The notes below the pieces were generated by a model. It worked only from the letters and a program-made list of their open reading frames with translations, did not search any database and was not told the DNA's origin. A stretch of DNA of 35,942 bases from an uncultured Eubacteriales bacterium (GTDB lineage: Bacteria; Bacillota; Clostridia; Oscillospirales; Oscillospiraceae): NCBI GenBank assembly GCA_902492005.1, contig CABUJV010000022.1, positions 1 to 35,942 on the forward strand, given 5' to 3'. The position numbers and the translations under genes are program-made. Shown here in pieces: positions 8,802 through 15,031 of the stretch. Within the stretch, counting starts at the first letter, position 1. Each line of letters opens with the position of its first letter.

Positions 8802-8888
8802 TTATCGGTCGCTGACGGTCTGCTTTTGCTCGCTGCCAAAAATCAGATCGTCAATATCCAGAGCCCGTACATGGCTGAGAATGCTCAT
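8802..8888 (-). CDS. Small peptide, 28 residues, unknown function
   Basis: This short gene encodes a 28-residue peptide that starts MSILSHVRALDIDD and ends in QKQTVSDR. I do not recognise it. It has everything expected of a real gene: a sigma-A-like promoter with a perfect TATAAT (8925-8930), a strong AAGGAGGT about ten bases before the ATG, and a terminator soon after the TAA. The peptide is not very hydrophobic and has no cysteine, so it is neither an obvious toxin helix nor a secreted signal peptide. A longer in-frame reading to 8987 crosses the promoter and is rejected. It could be a signalling peptide, a leader peptide or a small regulator; the sequence does not decide. Confidence 0.55.
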   Translation of the reverse strand: MSILSHVRALDIDDLIFGSEQKQTVSDR

Positions 8889-8924
8889 GCTGCACAACAC
8901 CTCCTTTTCTTCGATTCTATTCTT

Positions 8925-8953
8925 ATTATAGCGGAGAACTGGAAAAAACACAA
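8925..8953 (-). promoter_or_regulatory. Promoter of the 28-residue peptide gene
   Basis: On the minus strand TTGTGT (8948-8953), a 17-base spacer and a perfect TATAAT (8925-8930). The start codon is 36 bases downstream, behind AAGGAGGT. Confidence 0.65.
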
Positions 8954-9030
8954 GAGCAAAAATGTACAGATTGCATAAAATTAGCACAATAAAATTGTAT
9001 CATACGCCGCAACCGTGGGCTTGAGGCCGA

Positions 9031-9190
9031 TTAAGACTTCAGGAGATACTCCAGGAGGGACTGACCGACCCCGCGGATGTCGGCATAGGCGGAGTCAAAA
9101 TCGCCGGTGTACCAGGGATCAGCGATGTCCCGATGCCGGGTGGAAAAGTCCAACAGGCGAAATACCTTGTGCTGTGGGTCCCCGACGAAA
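9031..9190 (-). pseudogene. C-terminal remnant of low-molecular-weight protein tyrosine phosphatase
   Basis: About 52 codons match the C-terminal third of LMW protein tyrosine phosphatases: GDPQHKVFRLLDF, then the family motif DIADPWYTGDFDSAY with the general-acid Asp, and a final helix ending LLEYLLKS. The N-terminal two thirds, including the CX5R phosphate-binding loop that carries out catalysis, are absent. Upstream of about 9190 the frame holds unrelated sequence, and none of the missing part is seen in other frames nearby. It is therefore a 5'-truncated fragment and cannot be active. The break point near 9190-9200 marks a past deletion or insertion. Confidence 0.75.
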
Positions 9191-9418
9191 TCATGTCTGT
9201 GCCATCGAATTTGTTGAAAAGGAAATTTTATGGTGAGCCGCAAAGACTGCTGAAACAAGAGACCGCACAGTGCGATTTATTGCTTGTTGGAGGATGGCGC
9301 GGTCGGTTCCTACCTGTGGGCGGTCCCATCTTTTCTAAGTTTTGCTGTTTACATAGCGTTGGCGTTTCCCTGCCCGCAGACCACTGCTTCCGATTCGCGC
9401 CTCCTTTTGCGCATAAGA
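9191..9418. other. Intergenic stretch without recognisable gene
   Basis: This stretch lies between the phosphatase remnant and the terminator of the leftward peptidoglycan-binding operon. I find no coding pattern, RNA gene or repeat in it. It probably holds the scar of the event that removed the phosphatase 5' end. Confidence 0.5.
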
Positions 9419-9447
9419 AAAGACCAACTCCAAGCGAGTTGGTCTTT
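9419..9447. terminator. Terminator of the leftward SpoIID-like/PG-binding operon
   Basis: A 12-bp stem (9419-9430 with 9436-9447, AAAGACCAACTC) with a 5-base loop. Read on the minus strand it is followed by a T-rich run, and it lies 35 bases after the stop of the last operon gene at 9482. The ends are A/T-rich on both sides, so it could work in both directions. Confidence 0.8.
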
Positions 9448-9481
9448 CTTGTGTCTTTTCCCTTGCGGGAGTGCGGTGTTT

Positions 9482-10108
9482 TTACCGGCAGAGGCCGCCG
9501 GGGCCGTCAGGCTCCCAGGGGAAGCCCCTGGTGTCCGGCGAGCGCTCCGGATCGACCTGGGATTCGGAAAAGCAGAGGACATCCTCAAAATTGCGGGAGA
9601 TATACATGCCGTAGAGACGGCTGAGCATATCCCAGGTCACCTTATCCAGCACCCCGGTTTCGTCCAGTGCGGACTGGCGCTGGAGCCAGAGCGTGTTGCG
9701 CACGGAGGCGCCGGTATGCCGCCCGGTGACCGGGGTGGGTTCAATGCCGGACAGTACATGGGAGAGCGCCAGAAACATGGACTGGACCAGATACATATGG
9801 ACGCAGCAGTCCCCGGGCCGGACGGTGAAGGCCAGGTCCCGGAAGGCCTGGACCGGCCTGGGTGGGGCGGTGATCCGCAGGGAGGCGTAGTAGGCGGTGA
9901 CGATAGCGTCCCAGGTGCTGTTGTCCACCCGTCCGGTGACGGGAAGGCCGCTCCGGCGCTGAAAACGCATGACCGCCTCCAGCGTCTCCTCTCCGAAGAC
10001 GCCGTCCGGGATGGGGCAGGGGATGTTGTGGTCGCAGTAGGAGATCTCCCGCAGCATAGCCTGGAGGCTGTGGACGGGAAGCCCCAGAAAATCTTGTTCG
10101 CTTCGCAT
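9482..10108 (-). CDS. Peptidoglycan-binding domain protein
   Basis: This 208-residue protein has a PG_binding_1 domain at about residues 10-72 (PDGVFGEETLEAVMRFQ, then GLPVTGRVDNSTWDAI). A second, more divergent copy at about 103-170 ends TGVLDKVTWDMLSRLYGMYI. There is no signal peptide or catalytic domain. These domains hold proteins on peptidoglycan, and in sporulating Clostridia such signal-less proteins are often made in the mother cell and act on the spore cortex. The ATG overlaps the TGA stop of the upstream SpoIID-like gene by one base (TGATG), which implies translational coupling. It is the last gene of its operon, followed by a terminator. Confidence 0.85.
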   Translation of the reverse strand: MRSEQDFLGLPVHSLQAMLREISYCDHNIPCPIPDGVFGEETLEAVMRFQRRSGLPVTGRVDNSTWDAIVTAYYASLRITAPPRPVQAFRDLAFTVRPGDCCVHMYLVQSMFLALSHVLSGIEPTPVTGRHTGASVRNTLWLQRQSALDETGVLDKVTWDMLSRLYGMYISRNFEDVLCFSESQVDPERSPDTRGFPWEPDGPGGLCR

Positions 10109-11328
10109 CAGCTCCCGCTCCTTTCCATATCCCGGTCGCCCAGGCGGAGTTCCCGGCCGGGGAACTGGGTCATGCGGGTGATCTGGGAATAGAAATCCGG
10201 ATCGTTGCCCAGCCCCTGCAGCTCAGCGGGGAAGAGGATGTCATCGGACAGCACGGTGACGTCAATGCCCTCAAACGCGGAGTAGAGGGCGTTCCAGGTG
10301 ACGGTATCCACCGTCCCGGTGACAGGGATTCCCTGGGCCGTCTGGAAGGAGCGGACTGCCTGGCGGGTGGCGGGGCCATAGACGCCGTCCACGGTGACGA
10401 AGGGGATCAGGGGATTGAACTGGGCGAGGATGGAGAGAAAATACTGGACGATCAGCACCGGATTCCGGGGAGAGCCCTCGGCCACCGTCTGTGGAGCCTG
10501 GAACTGGATGCCGAACATCCGCTGCCCCTCGCTGACCAGCTCAGACAGTCTGTTTACCCCCACATAAAGGGAGACCAGCCGGTACCAGGTGGCTTTGCCC
10601 ACCACACCGTCGGCGGTGAGACCGAAGATCTCCTGGAACCGGCGGACGGCCTCCTCGGTCTGCTGGCCGAACACCCCATCCACCGGCTGTATCTTGGGGA
10701 TGGCGGGGTAGTTCTGGCCGATGCGGTTGAGCTCCGCCTGCACCACCACCACGTCGGGACCGGCTGCGCCCCGGCGCAGGGGCGAGCCGGGATAGGAGTT
10801 TTGGAGGCCCTGGATGGGGGCTTCCACCACCAGCTCAATGTCGTTTCCGTAGTACCGCCGCAGGATGGCCACGCTGTCCAGCCCCTGCTGGGCCAGCTCC
10901 TGGCTGCCCCATTGGGACAGCCCGTCGCAGGTGACGGTGGTGCCGTTGCAGAACTTGGCGGCCAGGGGCTCCACAAAGCCCTGACGGCGGATATAGTCGT
11001 TGAAGATGTCGTCCACCAGCTGGTCGATGTTATCAAAGATGCTGCGGCCCTTGATGAACTTCTGATCCGTGGCGGTGGTGGAAGTGATCTGGAAGGGGTA
11101 GCCGCGGCTGGGGTAGTATTCGGTGTAGACCCGGTTCAGGGCGAAGGAGATCTGCGCCAGGATATTGGCGCGGAGTGCCGAGGACTCCCAGGTGGGATAG
11201 ATCTCGCTGGAGGCCACGTTTTTGATGTAGTCGGGGAAGGAGACGGTGACGTTTTCCGCGCTCTGACTGGCCGGGCCCAGGTGCACCGTGATGAATTCGG
11301 GGACATAGGGGGTGACAATAGGTGCCAT
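10108..11328 (-). CDS. SpoIID/LytB-like protein with two peptidoglycan-binding domains
   Basis: This 406-residue protein has a SpoIID-like region at about residues 35-165. It shows the conserved pattern ASSEIYPTWESSALRANI, then YPFQITSTTATDQKF, then CDGLSQWGSQELAQQG. SpoIID is a lytic transglycosylase that trims peptidoglycan during engulfment. Two PG_binding_1 domains follow, near 185-255 (VDGVFGQQTEEAVRRFQ) and 285-350 (VDGVYGPATRQAVRSFQ). There is no signal peptide or membrane anchor, unlike genuine SpoIID, so this is a relative and not the engulfment protein itself. It is the middle gene of a three-gene operon: 11 bases after the small beta-rich protein and overlapping the next gene by one base. 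Enzymatic activity is inferred from the family. Confidence 0.85.
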   Translation of the reverse strand: MAPIVTPYVPEFITVHLGPASQSAENVTVSFPDYIKNVASSEIYPTWESSALRANILAQISFALNRVYTEYYPSRGYPFQITSTTATDQKFIKGRSIFDNIDQLVDDIFNDYIRRQGFVEPLAAKFCNGTTVTCDGLSQWGSQELAQQGLDSVAILRRYYGNDIELVVEAPIQGLQNSYPGSPLRRGAAGPDVVVVQAELNRIGQNYPAIPKIQPVDGVFGQQTEEAVRRFQEIFGLTADGVVGKATWYRLVSLYVGVNRLSELVSEGQRMFGIQFQAPQTVAEGSPRNPVLIVQYFLSILAQFNPLIPFVTVDGVYGPATRQAVRSFQTAQGIPVTGTVDTVTWNALYSAFEGIDVTVLSDDILFPAELQGLGNDPDFYSQITRMTQFPGRELRLGDRDMERSGS

Positions 11329-11339
11329 GTGATTCTCCT

Positions 11340-11729
11340 TTACAGAGGCTGCGGCGTCACCGCAACGGTGCGGGTCATATCTGCCGGGCTGGGGTACTCG
11401 GGCAGAGGGATCAGCTCGGCATCCTGAAGGGTCTCCACTCCGGAAAAGATCTGCACGTTCTCAAAGCGCAGCATCTGAAAATCCGGATGCTCGACCTGGA
11501 TGTCACAGGTGGCGTAAGGGTGCTCTGGGCCTGGGTGCGTGCTCCCGGCGGCGGTGGGGGCGGGGATGGATATCGGATGGATCAGCCCGCTCTCATCCGT
11601 CACCCGAAAGGCAATGAGATCGCTGTGGCCATCCTGAGTGGGGCGGGTGAGGGCCACGCTGGCATCGGGTACCGGGATCTGGGCCCGGGAGGTGTAGACC
11701 CGGACCAGGACGCTGCCTTGCTCTGCCAC
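11340..11729 (-). CDS. Small beta-rich protein heading the SpoIID-like operon
   Basis: This 129-residue protein is of unknown function. The pattern (GSVLVRVYTSRAQIPVPDASVALT near the start, PYATCDIQVEHPDFQ later) resembles the carboxypeptidase-regulatory/Cna-B type of beta-sandwich, in which short repeats of polar and hydrophobic residues alternate. I chose the GTG at 11729 as start: AAGGAGGA lies 7 bases before it, whereas the ATG at 11759 would put the ribosome binding site inside the coding region. It is the first gene of the operon with the SpoIID-like and peptidoglycan-binding proteins, so a spore-wall or cell-wall role is likely, but nothing in the sequence shows an enzyme. Confidence 0.72.
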   Translation of the reverse strand: MAEQGSVLVRVYTSRAQIPVPDASVALTRPTQDGHSDLIAFRVTDESGLIHPISIPAPTAAGSTHPGPEHPYATCDIQVEHPDFQMLRFENVQIFSGVETLQDAELIPLPEYPSPADMTRTVAVTPQPL

Positions 11730-11788
11730 ATTGGATTCCTCCTTCTTTTTCATTCTCAATCTAAATTTATGCGGGTGTGAAGAAAGAA

Positions 11789-11817
11789 TTGCAAGAAAAG
11801 AAGGGGTATAGTATACT
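11789..11817 (+). promoter_or_regulatory. Probable sigma-A promoter for the alcohol dehydrogenase gene
   Basis: TTGCAA (11789-11794), a 17-base spacer and TATACT (11812-11817). The start codon is 38 bases downstream. Confidence 0.65.
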
Positions 11818-11855
11818 GAATTTAAAACCGGAGCGAGAAGAAAGAGGTGCGCGAT

Positions 11856-13037
11856 ATGCAGGCGTTTACCTATCAGGTACCCACCAAGGTGATATTCGGC
11901 AGGGGAACGGAGAAACAGGCCGGGCCGGCGGTGCGGGCGGAGGGCGGCTCCACAGTCCTGGTGCTCTATGGCGGCGGCAGCGCCGTCCGGAGCGGGCTGC
12001 TGAACCGGGTGACGGCCTCCCTGACCGGGTGCGGACTGCGCTGGTACGTCAAGGGCGGCATCCAGCCCAACCCGGTGCTGAGCTTTGTCTGCGAGACTCT
12101 GGAGGAGTACCGGGACAAGGAGATTGACTTCATTTTGGGCGTGGGCGGCGGCAGTGTGCTGGATACGGCAAAGGCGCTGGCCGTGGGCCTTCCCTGGCCG
12201 GAGGTGCCGGTCTGGGACTATTATTCCGGAAGGGGAAAACCCCTTACAGCAATTCCAGTGGGGGCCGTGCTTACCATTGCCGCGGCGGGCAGTGAGACCA
12301 GCGACTCCACGGTCCTCACCAATGAGGCCACCCAGGAAAAGCGGGGCTTCAACTCAGAGTGGAACCGCCCGCGATTCGCCATTCTGAATCCGGAGCTGAC
12401 CTATACGCTGCCGCCCTACCAGACGGCCTGCGGCGTGGCCGATATCCTGATGCATACGCTGGACCGCTATTTTTCTGACGTGCAGGGCAATGAGCTGACC
12501 GACGCGCTGGCGGAGGCCATCCTGCGCACGACCGTCCGGTTCGGGAAGGCAGCCCTGGTCCGGCCGGACGATTATGAGGCCCGCTCGGAACTGATGTGGT
12601 GTGGGAGCTTGTCTCATAACAATTTGACCGGCCTGGGCCGGACGAAGGATTTTACCGTCCACCAGCTGGGCCATGAGCTTTCGGGGCGGTACGGCATGGC
12701 CCACGGAGCCAGTCTGGCGGTCATGTGGCCCGCCTGGGCCAGGCAGGTGTGGACCCGCGGCCCCGCCCGCTTTGCCCGCCTGGGCCGGACGGTGTTCGGC
12801 ATATCGGAGGAGAACGACGGGCAGGCCGCGTTGGCGGCCATCGCGGCGGTGGAGGCCTGCTTCCGGGACCTGGGGCTCCCCGTCAGCCTGGGGCAGTCGG
12901 AGACCGGCGTGGTCCCGGAGGAGGAGCTGGAGGCGCTGGCCCTGGGGTGCTCCCGGAATCGGAGCCGCAGCGTGGGCAGCTTCTGCCCCCTGGACCACGA
13001 CGGACTGCTGGCAGCCTACCGGGCCGCCAACCACTGA
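11856..13037 (+). CDS. Iron-containing alcohol dehydrogenase (butanol dehydrogenase type)
   Basis: This 393-residue cytoplasmic oxidoreductase probably reduces aldehydes to alcohols with NAD(P)H. The cofactor-binding loop GVGGGSVLDTAKALAVG lies near residue 93. The four metal ligands of the family can be placed: D196 and H200 in ADILMHTLDRYF, H269 in FTVHQLGHELSGRYG and H283 in MAHGASLAV. The spacings (4 and 14) match FucO and related enzymes. Sequence style and length place it close to the BdhA/YqhD group; the substrate is unknown. The ATG at 11856 has AAAGAGG eight bases upstream; a GTG at 11847 lies inside that site. The SLH-like gene follows after 26 bases on the same strand. A mannitol- or lactaldehyde-type reductase cannot be excluded. 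Confidence 0.9.
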   Translation: MQAFTYQVPTKVIFGRGTEKQAGPAVRAEGGSTVLVLYGGGSAVRSGLLNRVTASLTGCGLRWYVKGGIQPNPVLSFVCETLEEYRDKEIDFILGVGGGSVLDTAKALAVGLPWPEVPVWDYYSGRGKPLTAIPVGAVLTIAAAGSETSDSTVLTNEATQEKRGFNSEWNRPRFAILNPELTYTLPPYQTACGVADILMHTLDRYFSDVQGNELTDALAEAILRTTVRFGKAALVRPDDYEARSELMWCGSLSHNNLTGLGRTKDFTVHQLGHELSGRYGMAHGASLAVMWPAWARQVWTRGPARFARLGRTVFGISEENDGQAALAAIAAVEACFRDLGLPVSLGQSETGVVPEEELEALALGCSRNRSRSVGSFCPLDHDGLLAAYRAANH

Positions 13038-13063
13038 GCTCGCGGCGGCAGGAGGAGTAGATC

Positions 13064-14209
13064 ATGATGAGAAAACAAGCGGCAGCGCTGCTGCTGGCCC
13101 TGACCCTGTTGGGCGGCGCTGTCACTCTGGCGGTCTCTGGCGGCACGTCCGGGGACCCGCTGGTGTCCAAAAGCTATGTGGATGGGACCTATGTACCCGA
13201 GCTGACGGCCCGGGCGGAGGAGCAGGCCGCTCAGCGCCATGAGGAGATCTATGCCGCGGCGGCGGACCGGCTGGAGGCAAAAGCGGCTCTCTATGCGGCC
13301 CGGGCGGGGGTGCTGACGGGAGAGGGCAGCTATCATGCCGCCTTTTCGGACATCCGGCTCAAGCAGGGGGACGTGGTGCAGGTGAGCGCCGGATCAGGCT
13401 TTTTGCTGCTGGCGGGGGAGGCGTCGCTCTCCTGCCCCTCGGGAAAGGTGCTGGACCTGTCCAACGGCTGGGAGAAATCCACCGGGGCCATGAGCCTGAA
13501 TCGGCGCTACCTGGCGGTGGAGAACACCGTGGCCGCTATCACGGTGACGTCGCCCACGGCGGTGCTTTCTCTGGAGGGCTTCTACAGCCTGACCGGAAGC
13601 AGTGCCACAGACTATAACGCCCTGGCGGACGCCATGAAGGCCCTGGGGCTGTTTAAGGGGAGCGATACTGCCTATGGCTCCGGCTATGATCTGGAGCAGC
13701 CGCCCACCCGCATTCAGGGCCTGATTATGTTTCTGCGGCTGCTGGGGGAGGAGGAGACGGCGCTGGCCACCACGGCCCAGAACCCCTTTGCCGACGTCCC
13801 AGCCTGGGCCGGGCCTTACGCAGCCTACGCCTATGAAAAGGGGTACACCAAAGGGGTGGACAGTGCCGCGCGGCTGTTCGGCACCGACAACGCCATCAAG
13901 GCCGAGGAGTACATGACCTTCGTGCTCCGGGCGCTGGGCTACCGGGACTCCGGGGAGAGCCCCGACTTTACCTGGGACGCGTCCCTGCAAAAGGCGCAGG
14001 AGCTGGGTGTCCTCACCGCCGGGGAGTACCGCCTGATGGCGGAGAGCCGTTTCCTCCGGGCCCAGGTGGTCTATGTCTCCTACTTTGCCCTGGACGCTAC
14101 GTACAAAGATGGGGGGACTCTGCTGGCCCGTCTGGAGAGCTCCGGTACCCTGGACCCTGATGCGGTGCGGCAGGTCCGGTCAGGCGTCATGGTCTCCCGC
14201 CTGAATTGA
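13064..14209 (+). CDS. Exported protein with SLH-like repeats
   Basis: This 381-residue protein starts with a signal peptide (about 1-25, MMRKQAAALLLALTLLGG...). It then has an Ala/Glu-rich helical stretch (45-85) and a beta-rich region (90-175, including VVQVSAGSGFLLLAG). The C-terminal part (about 180-345) is weak S-layer-homology-like: ALGLFKGSD, FADVPAWAGPYAAYAYEKGYTKGV and EEYMTFVLRALGY are typical SLH pieces. SLH domains bind secondary cell-wall polymers, so the protein is probably at the cell surface. No catalytic domain is seen. The start is preceded by GGAGGAG six bases away; two ATGs in tandem (13064 and 13067) are both possible. It lies 26 bases after the alcohol dehydrogenase, probably on the same transcript although the functions seem unrelated. 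Confidence 0.8.
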   Translation: MMRKQAAALLLALTLLGGAVTLAVSGGTSGDPLVSKSYVDGTYVPELTARAEEQAAQRHEEIYAAAADRLEAKAALYAARAGVLTGEGSYHAAFSDIRLKQGDVVQVSAGSGFLLLAGEASLSCPSGKVLDLSNGWEKSTGAMSLNRRYLAVENTVAAITVTSPTAVLSLEGFYSLTGSSATDYNALADAMKALGLFKGSDTAYGSGYDLEQPPTRIQGLIMFLRLLGEEETALATTAQNPFADVPAWAGPYAAYAYEKGYTKGVDSAARLFGTDNAIKAEEYMTFVLRALGYRDSGESPDFTWDASLQKAQELGVLTAGEYRLMAESRFLRAQVVYVSYFALDATYKDGGTLLARLESSGTLDPDAVRQVRSGVMVSRLN

Positions 14210-14310
14210 ATCGGAAATTTTTGAAGCGCCGAACCAAACCGCAGCTGACACATAAGATGAAGTGAGGCCGCCAGCGGCGGTCCGACATCTAAATCAGGAG
14301 GTACTTCATT

Positions 14311-14472
14311 ATGGGGTTTAACGGTTGCGGCGGCGGCGGCTGCCTGTGGATCATCATCATTCTGATCGTCCTGTGCTGCTGCTGTGGCGGCGGAAACTGG
14401 GGCGGCTGTGGTTGCAACAACGGTTGCGGCTGCAATGGCGGCTGCGGCTGCAACAGCGGCTGCGGCTGCTGA
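14311..14472 (+). CDS. Cys/Gly-rich small membrane or coat peptide, 53 residues
   Basis: This small gene encodes 53 residues: MGFNGCGGGGCLW, a hydrophobic run IIIILIVL (residues 14-21), a CCCC cluster (22-25), then a tail of CG, NGCG and GCNGGCG-type repeats ending in Cys. Fourteen residues are Cys and most of the rest are Gly or Asn. AGGAGGT is placed seven bases before the ATG, and a GC-rich hairpin follows the stop. The pattern recalls YjcZ/sporulation-type small peptides and Cys-rich coat proteins of Firmicutes, but I cannot name a family. The repeated GGCTGCGGC units make the reverse strand look like a Gln/Pro-rich ORF, which is an artefact. A role in the spore coat or membrane is inference. 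Confidence 0.7.
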   Translation: MGFNGCGGGGCLWIIIILIVLCCCCGGGNWGGCGCNNGCGCNGGCGCNSGCGC

Positions 14473-14503
14473 TGATCTGACGCGTACCATAGACAAGTGA
14501 TGA

Positions 14504-14533
14504 GGGGGCGGGGCACATTGTCCCGCCCCCCTT
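14504..14533 (+). terminator. Likely terminator of the Cys/Gly-rich peptide gene
   Basis: A 9-bp all-GC stem, GGGGGCGGG (14504-14512) with CCCGCCCCC (14522-14530), followed by a weak CTTT. It begins about 32 bases after the stop codon. Confidence 0.6.
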
Positions 14534-14558
14534 TGTGCGAAAAAAGAAAAAATAACGC

Positions 14559-14587
14559 TTGCATTTTCCATTTTGATGTGCTAAAAT
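14559..14587 (+). promoter_or_regulatory. Promoter of the tRNA-Arg gene
   Basis: TTGCAT (14559-14564), a 17-base spacer and TAAAAT (14582-14587) with an extended TG element just before it. The mature tRNA begins 41 bases downstream. Confidence 0.65.
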
Positions 14588-14627
14588 AATCTAGCTGTCA
14601 GGGAGAGATAAGCCTGACAAGCGATTT

Positions 14628-14704
14628 GCGGCTGTAGCTCAGCTGGATAGAGTGACTGGCTACGAACCAGTAGGTCGGGGGTTCGAATCCCTTCAGCCGT
14701 ACCA
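14628..14704 (+). tRNA. tRNA-Arg, anticodon ACG
   Basis: This is a 77-base complete tRNA with encoded CCA. The 7-bp acceptor stem GCGGCTG pairs with CAGCCGT, with a G-T wobble at the first pair. The D arm contains AGCTCAGCTGGATAGAG, and the anticodon stem ACTGG/CCAGT encloses the loop CTACGAA, giving ACG, which is normally modified to ICG and reads CGU, CGC and CGA. The T arm is GGGGGTTCGAATCCC. The discriminator base is A at 14701. It has its own promoter and terminator. tRNA-Arg genes are frequent integration sites, and this one borders the metabolic block to its right. Confidence 0.96.
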
Positions 14705-14741
14705 AAAAAGCCCTGAAATCTTATGATTTCAGGGCTTTTTT
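14704..14741 (+). terminator. Terminator of tRNA-Arg
   Basis: A 17-bp perfect stem (14704-14720 with 14725-14741) around TTAT, core GCCCTGAAATC, ending in TTTTTT. It starts at the last base of CCA. A closely similar hairpin lies at 32095-32130. Confidence 0.92.
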
Positions 14742-14838
14742 GTCCGATTTGGGGAGCAGCATTTTTGGAAGGGCGTTTATTGAGTCGGATGACCCCAGGA
14801 AACGGACACCCGCGCCCCATGGCACGAGCATCCCTTTT
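14742..14838. other. Intergenic stretch, nothing recognised
   Basis: Between the tRNA terminator and the next hairpins I find no gene or repeat. A minus-strand ORF that crosses this stretch and the tRNA is an artefact of the tRNA sequence. Confidence 0.5.
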
Positions 14839-14894
14839 CATACTCGCTGAAGCGAGTATGAAAAATCCACCGGTTATGTACCGGTGGATTTTTT
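14839..14894. terminator. Two adjacent hairpins; terminator of the leftward glycerol operon
   Basis: The first hairpin is a 9-bp stem CATACTCGC/GCGAGTATG (14839-14847 with 14852-14860) with a TGAA loop. The second is a 14-bp stem (14861-14874 with 14880-14893) with A/T-rich ends and core TCCACCGGT, giving a T-run on both strands. On the minus strand it ends the glpK transcript, about 140 bases after the glpK stop. Confidence 0.8.
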
Positions 14895-15031
14895 GTCGTT
14901 CGTACCAGCAGGCCGCCGGCAAGGACGATGGTCAATCCATGTACGATGACAGCTATACGGCCGCAGCCGATTGCATTTGCATGGGACGGAACAGTCCGAA
15001 GGCAGAGGCCGCCCGCAGCTATGTATTGTGC

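Noticed and set aside
14289..14571. Gln/Pro/Ala-rich minus-strand ORFs
   Set aside because: Reverse reading of the GGCTGC-type repeats of the 53-residue Cys/Gly-rich gene.
14581..14922. 113-codon minus-strand ORF across tRNA-Arg
   Set aside because: It reads GIRTPDLLVRSQSLYPAELQ, a well-known false translation of tRNA antisense sequence; the rest lies in terminators.
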